This document shows positions 1 through 7,598 of a stretch of 64,000 bases of DNA, in pieces. Source of the DNA: Butyrivibrio sp. LB2008 (GTDB lineage: Bacteria > Bacillota > Clostridia > Lachnospirales > Lachnospiraceae); contig NZ_JHXZ01000022.1 of the NCBI RefSeq assembly GCF_000621565.1, forward strand, positions 1 to 64,000. The letters run 5' to 3'. The notes beneath the pieces were generated by a model. The model was not told the DNA's origin. It did no database searches and was given only the letters and a program-made list of their open reading frames with translations. Made by a program: the position numbers and the translations under genes. The number at the start of each line of letters is the position of its first letter. Position 1 is the first letter of the stretch.

Positions 1-297
1 AAGTTTGTTCTCACGGAAGAAAGCTACACATCAAAGGCAGACTTTCTTGCAAAAGACTATATCCCTGTGTATAAAAAGAACAGTTCAGGAAACTACTTTT
101 TCTCAGGAAAGAGGATACAGAGAGGACTTTACAGGCACTACGATGGTACAATAACAAATGCAGACATAAATGGAGCTGCAAACATCTTAAGGAAAGTATT
201 CCCAAAGGTAAGTCAATGGGATAGAGGCATAGTGGACATGCCTTGTTCTGCAGGATGCATAGAGCATCCTACAGGTTCATGCCGCTCTGCGGCATAA
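1..297 (+). CDS. tnpB: TnpB (OrfB) of an IS200/IS605 element, C-terminal part
   Basis: The reading frame is open from the first base, so the gene starts outside the window and only about 98 C-terminal residues are seen. The segment SGKRIQRGLYR followed by NADINGAANILRK is the typical end of TnpB, carrying the last RuvC acidic residue (the D of NADINGA). TnpB proteins are RNA-guided nucleases that use a guide RNA made from the 3' end of the element. The ORF ends in a low-complexity tail before the right-end hairpin. Family assignment is firm; whether the element is intact cannot be judged here. Confidence 0.85.
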   Translation, partial: KFVLTEESYTSKADFLAKDYIPVYKKNSSGNYFFSGKRIQRGLYRHYDGTITNADINGAANILRKVFPKVSQWDRGIVDMPCSAGCIEHPTGSCRSAA

Positions 298-336
298 CAG
301 AAACCCTTTCCGACGTGGAGTCGGTGAGGGTAGTTC
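298..336 (+). mobile_element. Right end of the IS200/IS605 element (subterminal hairpin)
   Basis: Just after the tnpB stop lies a hairpin with arms CCCTTTCCGAC and GTCGGTGAGGG around the loop gtgga, as expected for the structure recognised by the Y1 transposase. The end of the guide (omega) RNA normally overlaps this region, with the guide taken from the flanking DNA. The exact element boundary (about 333-338) is inferred from where hydrolase-like coding sequence begins. A hairpin with the same CCGA/TCGG core is present at 63555-63581. Confidence 0.6.
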
Positions 337-849
337 ATGGGAGGCAGATATCCTGAAGAAACCAGGTGGGCTACGATTGTGAGAAAAGAGCTTGAAGGCT
401 CATATGAAGTAATAGAGGAGGGAATGAACGGACGGCAGCTTCCTTATGTGTCGGACAGTTACTTTACGGGTATCCTTTCAAAGCTTACATGCGAAGACGT
501 CTTTTTAATGATGCTTGGCACAAATGATATCTTGCTTACCTATAATCCGGATCCGAAGCAGGCCATAGAAAAGATGAGGAATATCCTGTCATACATAAAG
601 GACAGTTTCAAAGGCACGTTCATTATGATCGCGCCTCCATACATTGAAGCTACAGAGCCCGGCTTGCAAAGGTATAACGATGCAAGTATTGAAATGAATA
701 AGCACTTTATGGAACTTGCAAAAGAGTATGATATAAAAGCTCTTGATGCCTCTTCATGGAACATAGAGATGGGCTATGACGGAGTCCACTTCTCTGTTGA
801 AGGGCATAAACGTTTTGCTGAAAAGCTTCTAAGTGCCGGCGAGTTATAG
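337..849 (+). pseudogene. SGNH/GDSL hydrolase, 5'-truncated by the IS insertion
   Basis: The 170 residues match the body and C-terminus of an SGNH hydrolase. The GTND block (LGTNDILLTYN) and the closing catalytic block DGVHFSVEGH are present. The N-terminal GDS block with the catalytic serine is missing: the frame enters at GGRYPEETRW, a stretch that normally follows GDSNTxG by a few residues. The missing part should lie beyond the left edge, on the other side of the IS. The apparent ATG at 337 is fortuitous and lacks a ribosome site. As it stands the product cannot be catalytic. Confidence 0.75.
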
Positions 850-854
850 CACTA

Positions 855-2147
855 TCAATTCTCTTTAAGCTTTTTATCTACAACTTTTGCGGCTTCTTCA
901 AGTTGTTCAGGTGTTGCTTCATCATATGGTATCCCGCGGTCCTTTAATTCAAAAATCATATTGTCTATGTAAGCGCGTCTCTCTTTTTCGCCATAGTTAA
1001 CCCACCAGCTATAGTAATATTGAAAACTTTCGTCATATTTTAAAAAATGATCCTTAAGTTCCTGAGGGCTTACATCCTTTCGACAATGTACACCATAAGC
1101 CTTTGCATAATAAAATAGTTCATCATCATAAAACTCAATATCGGCGATATAAGCAATTGCACAGTTTTCGCGTGTTACTTGTACAATCTGACCTGAGGTC
1201 TGCATACATCTATTATCAAGTCCGATATCAATCATCAATGTCATTGCCTGTTTGAACTGTTCTATTGGCAATTTGACTGACTTTTGGAAACTTTTCAAAG
1301 TATAAGCGTCATAGATAAAAATATCAGTAAGTGTTGATTGAATCCCGTCCCTTGTTTGCCTTGGATATGCTGTTATAACAGGAGAATATAACTTGAAAAT
1401 GTCTGCCCCTTTTGGAATGATCTTATAGGTAAAACATTTACAGACGATTGTCGGAGGCTTATATTCTTCTGATGAGATTTCAACAGTTACTTGATTTCCA
1501 TTTAGCTTATCAATCTCTATAACTGTTTGTAAAAAGCCTAATGCTCTTGTCTCTGCATCATCAAGACGAAAAAAATCTTCTGAATAGAAATCATATTTTG
1601 GAAAAACTTTTCTTCTTTCTTCGCTTGTTTTTATAACGAATACAGAGGCTACTTTTTTTAAAGAATTGCTTATTTTATATTTATGAAAGCCTGAACTCTT
1701 TATCTGCCCAAGTTCAATAACTTTTTCAAGATCGTCATCGGTCATATTAAGCATAAGTTCTGCCAAGGCATTACATTCAATATATGAAGGAGCAGTTGAT
1801 TCATCGGACAACCATTTGGCTATGTTATCCCATTGTAAAGAGTTATCGCTATTTTTGAAATAAGCCATGTAATTATCATGCGCGGAAGAATCAATATCTT
1901 TTTCAGCAGCTTCTTTGTACTGTGCAAGGTCCGATAACTGCCATATTCCATCGATGGTACAGAATTCACTTTTTGCAGGCTTTTTTTCATCAAAAGCAAA
2001 ATTTTCCCAGCTATAAAAATCATGCATCCACGAGCTGATTTCTCTTTTGCAGTAGGCATTCTTAGCTTTAGAAAATGCCGTTAACATCAGTAAAACTATA
2101 AGCACCCATTTTATTATTATATTCTTATTCTTTTTATTGTCATTCAT
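855..2147 (-). CDS. Unknown protein with an N-terminal membrane anchor
   Basis: A 430-residue protein I do not recognise. Residues about 10-28 (IIIKWVLIVLLMLTAFSKA) form a signal anchor or uncleaved signal peptide after a lysine- and asparagine-rich start; the rest is hydrophilic and should be extracytoplasmic. The C-terminal 80 residues are rich in aromatic and charged residues and end in an E/K-rich helix. The gene converges with the broken hydrolase, leaving five bases between them, and diverges from the ABC importer operon. No strong Shine-Dalgarno sequence is visible before the ATG. No enzymatic motif was found. Confidence 0.6.
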   Translation of the reverse strand: MNDNKKNKNIIIKWVLIVLLMLTAFSKAKNAYCKREISSWMHDFYSWENFAFDEKKPAKSEFCTIDGIWQLSDLAQYKEAAEKDIDSSAHDNYMAYFKNSDNSLQWDNIAKWLSDESTAPSYIECNALAELMLNMTDDDLEKVIELGQIKSSGFHKYKISNSLKKVASVFVIKTSEERRKVFPKYDFYSEDFFRLDDAETRALGFLQTVIEIDKLNGNQVTVEISSEEYKPPTIVCKCFTYKIIPKGADIFKLYSPVITAYPRQTRDGIQSTLTDIFIYDAYTLKSFQKSVKLPIEQFKQAMTLMIDIGLDNRCMQTSGQIVQVTRENCAIAYIADIEFYDDELFYYAKAYGVHCRKDVSPQELKDHFLKYDESFQYYYSWWVNYGEKERRAYIDNMIFELKDRGIPYDEATPEQLEEAAKVVDKKLKEN

Positions 2148-2321
2148 ATTTATATTTACAGTAAAATCAATTATTTATTTCTGCACAGAGTGTTTGTGCA
2201 CGTTTTTTAGAGGAAATATATCATGCCAAAAACGAGATGTCAATTTTTCTATAACATTTAACGGCGTATTTTATCCGCCTTATCTTCATATGCAAAAATA
2301 TTTTTTCGCGATTACGTCTGA

Positions 2322-2346
2322 TTTTAACCCCCTGGGGGGCTTAAAA
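2322..2346. promoter_or_regulatory. 25-base near-perfect palindrome before the ABC importer, likely operator
   Basis: The outer arms TTTTAA and TTAAAA enclose CCCCC-T-GGGGG. The site ends 56 bases before the start codon of the binding-protein gene and abuts a good -10 box, so a bound protein would block transcription. Alternatively it is a stem-loop if transcription starts further upstream. No regulator gene is adjacent. Confidence 0.5.
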
Positions 2347-2369
2347 CCGCCGCTTATCTAACATATAAT
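2341..2369 (+). promoter_or_regulatory. Probable promoter of the ABC importer operon
   Basis: TATAAT at 2364-2369 is a perfect -10 box. The hexamer 17 bases upstream (TTAAAA, 2341-2346) is a poor -35 and overlaps the right arm of the palindrome. The position, 33 bases before the start codon, fits a short leader. Confidence 0.45.
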
Positions 2370-2402
2370 GCATACGACAATTAAATAATCGCGGAGGAAA
2401 AT

Positions 2403-4013
2403 ATGAAAAAGAAAACTACAGCACTGATTACTGCAACACTCATGTTATTATCCGTTGGATGCGGTAAGGTCGCAAATAACGTTTCTGCAAGTCAGAACAC
2501 GGACGACTATGAAAGCATCAACATCTATATCGGAACGACTGTTTTCGATAATGCAATGGATCCGATCAAAGGATTCATGTCTCAGGGGTATCCCTTTATA
2601 AATGAACCACTAATTCAAGTAAATACAGATTCAGAGTATACCGCATGTCTTGCAAAAGACTGGGAAATCTCGGATGACGCACTGACTTATACATTTAATC
2701 TTCGTGACGATGTAAAGTTCAGCGACGGGAGCGATTTTACAGCGGAAGACGTTGTTTTTACCTATGAACAGGTAAAAGCAAATCAAGCCAACAACTCAAA
2801 AGCAGATCTCACACATCTTGAGTCTGTTACAGCTGACGGAGACTACAAAGTAGTATTTAAACTCGATGAATGCTATTCACCGTTTCTCGATATAACATCA
2901 ATGCTGCAGATTGTTCCAAGTGATGCTTACGACAGCACAACATTCGACACAATGCCCATCGGAACAGGCGCATATAAGGTTGCACAGTACGATGCAAACC
3001 AGCAGATCATTGTGCAGGTAAACGAAAACTACAGAGGTGAAAAGCCCGACATCGAGCAGGTAAACTTCATCAAGATGGATCAGGACACCGCTTATTCCAA
3101 CGCTGTATCCGGTCAGCTCGACGTAGTTATGGTCAGCTCAACATATATCAATGAAAAAATTGAGGGCATGTCCCTTCATAAACTCGAAACCATGGACGTT
3201 AGAAATGTCAGCCTTCCCACACTTGAACCCGGCACAATGAAGGACAGCAAGGGTGAAGAACACAAGGTCGGAAACGCGGTTACCTGCGACAAGGCAGTAA
3301 GAAACGCACTTGCTATCGGAATCAACAGACAGGAGATCATCAACAACGCATTTAACGGCGAGGGACGCCCCGCAGTAAACTTTACCGACAATCTTCCCTG
3401 GGCTTCAACAGATGACTACGAGGACAACAGGGCAGATGAGGCAAAAGAGCTTCTTGAAAATGCCGGATGGGTTGATACAGACGGCGACGGTATCAGAGAA
3501 AAAGACGGGCTTAAATGCGCCTTTGAAATAATTGCTCCAGGTAATGACGAGGACAGATACAAACTTGCAACCGCTCTTGCTGAAAACGCAAAGGATCTTG
3601 GAATCGAGATTTCGGTCAGAAACGATTCATGGGACGCAGCGGTAGAAGAGCAGAACACAACTCCCATCGTATGGGGATGGGGACAGTTTAGTCCTACAGT
3701 TCTCTATAAACTCTTTTCTTCAAACATGTTCCTTGAAGAAAAGTACGCAAATGTATCGGGATATACAAGCCCCGAGTGTGATGCTGCAATGGACAGAGCT
3801 TTATCGGCATCATCAAGTGAAGAAGCCTATAAAGCATGGAAAGAGGCTCAGGCTATATGCGATGCGGAGTATCCTTATCTTTATCTTGTAAATATTGAGC
3901 ATTCTTATTTTGTAAAAGACAATCTTGATATCAAAGAAGACACGCAGATACCTCATCCACACGGTCACGGAACACCTATTATCTGTAACCTCAAGGACTG
4001 GGTATTAAACTGA
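2403..4013 (+). CDS. ABC transporter substrate-binding lipoprotein, peptide/nickel family (SBP_bac_5)
   Basis: A 536-residue extracellular solute-binding protein. The signal peptide ends in a lipobox with the lipidated cysteine at residue 20 (LLSVGC). The family core includes LAKDWEISDDALTYTFNLRD and FSDGSDFTAEDVVFTYE-type segments, and the length is normal for the family. The C-terminus carries a histidine-rich HPHGHGTPI segment; histidines near this point occur in some nickel-type members, so a metal or metal-chelate substrate is possible, but peptides cannot be excluded. GCGGAGGAAAAT precedes the ATG. It is the first of five genes in one operon. Confidence 0.88.
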   Translation: MKKKTTALITATLMLLSVGCGKVANNVSASQNTDDYESINIYIGTTVFDNAMDPIKGFMSQGYPFINEPLIQVNTDSEYTACLAKDWEISDDALTYTFNLRDDVKFSDGSDFTAEDVVFTYEQVKANQANNSKADLTHLESVTADGDYKVVFKLDECYSPFLDITSMLQIVPSDAYDSTTFDTMPIGTGAYKVAQYDANQQIIVQVNENYRGEKPDIEQVNFIKMDQDTAYSNAVSGQLDVVMVSSTYINEKIEGMSLHKLETMDVRNVSLPTLEPGTMKDSKGEEHKVGNAVTCDKAVRNALAIGINRQEIINNAFNGEGRPAVNFTDNLPWASTDDYEDNRADEAKELLENAGWVDTDGDGIREKDGLKCAFEIIAPGNDEDRYKLATALAENAKDLGIEISVRNDSWDAAVEEQNTTPIVWGWGQFSPTVLYKLFSSNMFLEEKYANVSGYTSPECDAAMDRALSASSSEEAYKAWKEAQAICDAEYPYLYLVNIEHSYFVKDNLDIKEDTQIPHPHGHGTPIICNLKDWVLN

Positions 4014-4031
4014 CAATAAAACGAGGACACT

Positions 4032-5012
4032 ATGATAAAAAAGAAGAACGTACTATCCGAAACGCTGCGAATGATCATACTTCTTTTCCTGGTGAGTTTC
4101 CTTGCATTTGTTCTTATTGTGAAATCACCTATAGATCCGCTCGTTTCGTATATCGGAACCGAATCGACTCTTTCTCAGGAGGCAAAAGATGAGATTGTGG
4201 AATATTGGGGGCTTAACGATCCCCTTCCCGAGCGCTTTGCTACCTGGCTTGTAAATATTCTGCACGGTGATATGGGCACATCTATAACATACAAAAAGCC
4301 TGTTATCGACGTCATCAAAACAAGATTTGCATATTCGGTAGTACTTATGATGCTTGCATGGGCATTTTCGGGAATACTTGGCTTTATCGTTGGAATAATA
4401 TGCGGAATAAGGCAGGGCGGATTTTTCGACCGTATCATAAAGCTCTTTTGCCTGACAGTTAAATCAGCTCCGACCTTCTGGCTGGGACTTATGTTCCTTG
4501 TCATATTCGCGGTTGAGCTGGGGCTTTTCCCTATAGGAATGGCTGTCCCCATGGGCAAGCTTGCAAGTCAGGTTACTATCTGGGACAGGCTCCATCACCT
4601 GATCCTTCCCGTAATAACACTGACGGTTGCAAATATCAGCGAGATCGTGCTTTACACAAGACAGCGCGTCGTTGAGATTATAAACAGCGATTTTATTCTC
4701 TACGCAAGGGCGAGAGGCGAAAATGAAAAGCAGATAATTACTCGTCATGTCCTTAGAAATGTTATTCTTCCGGCTATCACGCTCCAGTTTTCATCTTTTA
4801 GTGAATTGTTCGGCGGAATGGCTCTTGCGGAAAACGTTTTTGCATATCCCGGAATCGGCACCGCCACAACTGCCGCGGCGCTTAACGGAGATGCTCCGCT
4901 GCTTCTTGGGATTGCACTTATAAGTGCCGTTTTCGTATTCACAGGTAACCTGATAGCAAATATTTTGTATGGGGTATGCGATCCCAGGATAAGGGAGAGC
5001 GAAGCAAAATGA
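4032..5012 (+). CDS. ABC transporter permease, peptide/nickel type (DppB/NikB-like)
   Basis: A 326-residue inner-membrane protein with an N-terminal membrane segment, a periplasmic-type loop (DPLVSYIGTESTLSQE, then WGLNDPLPERF) and five further membrane segments. The EAA loop that docks on the ATPase is visible as YARARGENEKQIITRHVLRN. It lies 18 bases after the binding-protein gene. With the next gene it forms the heterodimeric channel. Its stop overlaps the start of the second permease (ATGA arrangement), which implies coupled translation. Confidence 0.9.
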   Translation: MIKKKNVLSETLRMIILLFLVSFLAFVLIVKSPIDPLVSYIGTESTLSQEAKDEIVEYWGLNDPLPERFATWLVNILHGDMGTSITYKKPVIDVIKTRFAYSVVLMMLAWAFSGILGFIVGIICGIRQGGFFDRIIKLFCLTVKSAPTFWLGLMFLVIFAVELGLFPIGMAVPMGKLASQVTIWDRLHHLILPVITLTVANISEIVLYTRQRVVEIINSDFILYARARGENEKQIITRHVLRNVILPAITLQFSSFSELFGGMALAENVFAYPGIGTATTAAALNGDAPLLLGIALISAVFVFTGNLIANILYGVCDPRIRESEAK

Positions 5013-5839
5013 TGAAAAAGACATTAAACAGAAAAATTGTGATCTCAATATTTATATGCCTTGCTTTTTTTTATCTGATAATTATCTTTTTATGGGGAAT
5101 GTTTATGAATCCCGCAAAATACGGTGTCAACTACGCCGATAAGCTGGTTGGCCCCTGCAAAGAGCATCTTTTTGGAACGGATGCGATGGGCCGGGATATG
5201 TTCAACCGCTGCATAAAAGGTCTTTCAAACAGCCTTGTGATAGGACTTGTAGCTTCAGTATTCAGCTCGGTCGTTGCACTTATCTTTGGTATAGCTTCCG
5301 CGGTACTTGGCGGCGTCACAGATAAAGTTATAAAACTTGCGGTTGACCTCTGCATGGGACTTCCGCACCTTGTTCTCCTTATCCTTATTTCATGTATGCT
5401 TGGAAAAGGAAGCCTTGGTATAACTTTTTCTGTCGCGCTTACTCATTGGCCTTCGCTTACCCGAATAGTAAGACAAGAGGTCCTTCAGCTTAGATCTTCA
5501 CAATATGTAAAAGCGGCTGCAAGAATGGGAAAGAGTCCTTTTACCATAGCTGTCACACATATGCTTCCGCACGTTATACCGGCCTACCTGATTGGCCTTG
5601 TACTTCTTTTCCCGCATGCCATCATGCACGAAGCGTCCATTACGTTTCTGGGATTTGGCTTGTCAAAAGAGGTTCCGGCCATCGGTGTGATCTTGTCCGA
5701 ATCAATGAACTACATCACAACGGGCAAATGGTGGCTTGCTGTTTTTCCGGGGATCATGCTTCTTATTGTTGTCATTTTATTTGACCTTATCGGCGAGACT
5801 TTAAAGAAGCTCTGGAATCCCGAAAGCGGAAATGAGTAA
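5009..5839 (+). CDS. ABC transporter permease, peptide/nickel type (DppC/NikC-like)
   Basis: A 276-residue second channel subunit. The start at 5009 is chosen because its ATG overlaps the stop of the preceding permease and AAGGGAGAG lies just upstream. The protein has the characteristic FGTDAMGRDMFNR segment after the first membrane helix and an EAA loop around YVKAAARMGKSPFTIAVTH. The length is normal. It is followed after nine bases by the first ATPase, whose ribosome site AAGGAGG begins at the stop codon. Confidence 0.9.
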   Translation: MMKKTLNRKIVISIFICLAFFYLIIIFLWGMFMNPAKYGVNYADKLVGPCKEHLFGTDAMGRDMFNRCIKGLSNSLVIGLVASVFSSVVALIFGIASAVLGGVTDKVIKLAVDLCMGLPHLVLLILISCMLGKGSLGITFSVALTHWPSLTRIVRQEVLQLRSSQYVKAAARMGKSPFTIAVTHMLPHVIPAYLIGLVLLFPHAIMHEASITFLGFGLSKEVPAIGVILSESMNYITTGKWWLAVFPGIMLLIVVILFDLIGETLKKLWNPESGNE

Positions 5840-5848
5840 GGAGGCGCT

Positions 5849-6769
5849 ATGAAAGAAAACATATTAAAGATTGAAGATCTGGTTGTCGCATTCAGTATGT
5901 ACAAAAGTGGCACCTTTAAAAAAGAAAAACTTGAAGTAATACATTCTCTTTCTCTTGATGTGGATGCAGGTGAGATTGTTGCGGTAGTTGGTTCAAGCGG
6001 CTCGGGAAAAAGTATCCTTGCAAGCGCGGTCCTTAATCTGCTTCCGGGAAATGCTGTTACAGGAGGCAAGATTACCTACAAGGGAAAAGAAATCACGAAA
6101 GAAAGACAAAAGGAATTATTTGGAAAAGAAATCGCGTTCATCCCTCAGTCGGTTGATTACCTCGATCCTCTGATGAAAGTCGGAAAGCAGGTTCAAGGTG
6201 TATTCGGGACAGATGAAAGACGAAAAGAGCTCTTTTCCAAATATCGCCTTGAAGAAGATACAAAGAATAAATATCCTTTTCAGCTTTCGGGCGGAATGGC
6301 AAGGCGCGTTCTTATAACAGGCGCAGTTATGGGAAAACCCGATCTTATAATCGCAGATGAACCTACTCCCGGTCTTGACCTTGAGATGGCAAAAGAAACT
6401 CTGGATCACCTTAGATCTTTTGCTGACAACGGAGCTGCGGTACTTCTAATAACTCATGATATAGATCTTGCGCTTAACGTTGCAGACAGAGTTGCGGTAT
6501 TCTATGCGGGAACCATAGTAGAAGTTGCGCCCAAATCTGATTTCCTTGCGGGGAAAGATGCCTTGAGGCATCCATACAGTAAGGCATTTATCGATGCACT
6601 TCCTCAAAACGGATTTAAACCAATTCCCGGCTCCCAGCCTTATGCCGGAAGTCTTCCGAAAGGGTGCCTTTTCTTAGATAGATGTCCGTACAAAGATGAT
6701 GCCTGCACTGCAGAACAAGCGGAACGCGAGATAAGATCCGGAAAGGTAAGGTGTGCGCATGCTTCTTGA
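5849..6769 (+). CDS. ABC transporter ATP-binding protein, OppD/NikD-like
   Basis: A 306-residue ATPase. Walker A is GSSGSGKS (residues about 50-57), the signature is LSGGMARR and Walker B is LIIADEP, followed by the switch histidine in LLITHD. The signature has M where Q is usual in the fifth position, which is tolerated in this subfamily. The C-terminal extension has the cysteine pattern CLFLDRCPYKDDAC followed by VRCAH, typical of peptide/nickel importers. It energises import together with the following shorter ATPase. Confidence 0.9.
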   Translation: MKENILKIEDLVVAFSMYKSGTFKKEKLEVIHSLSLDVDAGEIVAVVGSSGSGKSILASAVLNLLPGNAVTGGKITYKGKEITKERQKELFGKEIAFIPQSVDYLDPLMKVGKQVQGVFGTDERRKELFSKYRLEEDTKNKYPFQLSGGMARRVLITGAVMGKPDLIIADEPTPGLDLEMAKETLDHLRSFADNGAAVLLITHDIDLALNVADRVAVFYAGTIVEVAPKSDFLAGKDALRHPYSKAFIDALPQNGFKPIPGSQPYAGSLPKGCLFLDRCPYKDDACTAEQAEREIRSGKVRCAHAS

Positions 6770-7364
6770 AGCCAATAATATAACATTCAGATATACAGAG
6801 AAATCACCTTTGATCTTAAGAGACGTATCTATCAATGTGGCAGAAGGTGACAGAATCGGCATCGTGGGACCTTCAGGATACGGAAAAAGTACTCTTGCCA
6901 AGATACTCGCGGGATATGAGAAGCCTACATCCGGAACTGTGACTTTGGACGGAGCTCCGCTTCCAATGAAGAGTTTTTGTCCTGTACAGATGATATATCA
7001 GCATCCGGAACTTGCTGTAAATTCGAGATGGAAGATGGCAAAGACGCTCAATGAGTGCTGGCATCCGGACGATTTCTTTCTTGAGAAAATGGGAATTGAA
7101 AAAGAATGGCTGAAAAGATGGCCTTCAGAGTTATCAGGCGGAGAGCTTCAGCGTTTTTGCATCGCCAGGGCACTTGCCCCTGAAACCAAATTTCTCATCT
7201 GTGATGAGATCTCAACCATGCTTGATGTGATCACTCAGGCACAGGTCTGGAATATCCTTCTGGATACTGCAAAAGAACGCAATATGGGCATGGTAATTAT
7301 CACCCACAATCTTGCACTTGCTAAGCGCGTGTGCACCAAAATCGTAAAGGCACAGGAGCTTTAA
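6759..7364 (+). CDS. ABC transporter ATP-binding protein, OppF/NikE-like, short form
   Basis: A 201-residue ATPase overlapping the previous gene by 11 bases. Walker A is GPSGYGKST, with tyrosine in place of the usual serine or cysteine; the signature is LSGGELQRF and Walker B is FLICDEIS, with the switch histidine in VIITHN. It lacks the cysteine-bearing C-terminal extension found in OppF, as NikE-like proteins often do, which slightly favours a nickel-type system. It ends the operon; a weak hairpin (7402-7424) follows, then a real terminator. Confidence 0.87.
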   Translation: MLLEANNITFRYTEKSPLILRDVSINVAEGDRIGIVGPSGYGKSTLAKILAGYEKPTSGTVTLDGAPLPMKSFCPVQMIYQHPELAVNSRWKMAKTLNECWHPDDFFLEKMGIEKEWLKRWPSELSGGELQRFCIARALAPETKFLICDEISTMLDVITQAQVWNILLDTAKERNMGMVIITHNLALAKRVCTKIVKAQEL

Positions 7365-7453
7365 CTACTGGTTATTGCAGACTGTGCAAGGCATAAAAGC
7401 CAAGGGGGTTCCACAAACGCCCTTACACAATGAACATTAAAAAAATAAAGCGT

Positions 7454-7497
7454 AAACACCTTGAAACATGCGTATTTCGAGGTGTTTATTTTTATTT
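7454..7497 (+). terminator. Intrinsic terminator after the ABC importer operon
   Basis: The stem AAACACCT/AGGTGTTT extends inward through TGAAA/TTTC-like pairs and is followed by a T-rich run (ATTTTTATTTT). It separates the importer operon from the surface-protein gene. A second, imperfect hairpin at 7402-7424 (AAGGGGGTT/AACGCCCTT) lies just upstream. Confidence 0.75.
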
Positions 7498-7598
7498 TAG
7501 AATTTTTTGTTTAAGAAAAAAAAATTGGCTCCGATAAAAATAATGTGCGAAAGAAAAAAACAAATTGATAACAAGCCAACATGACTTGGAGGTAGAAA

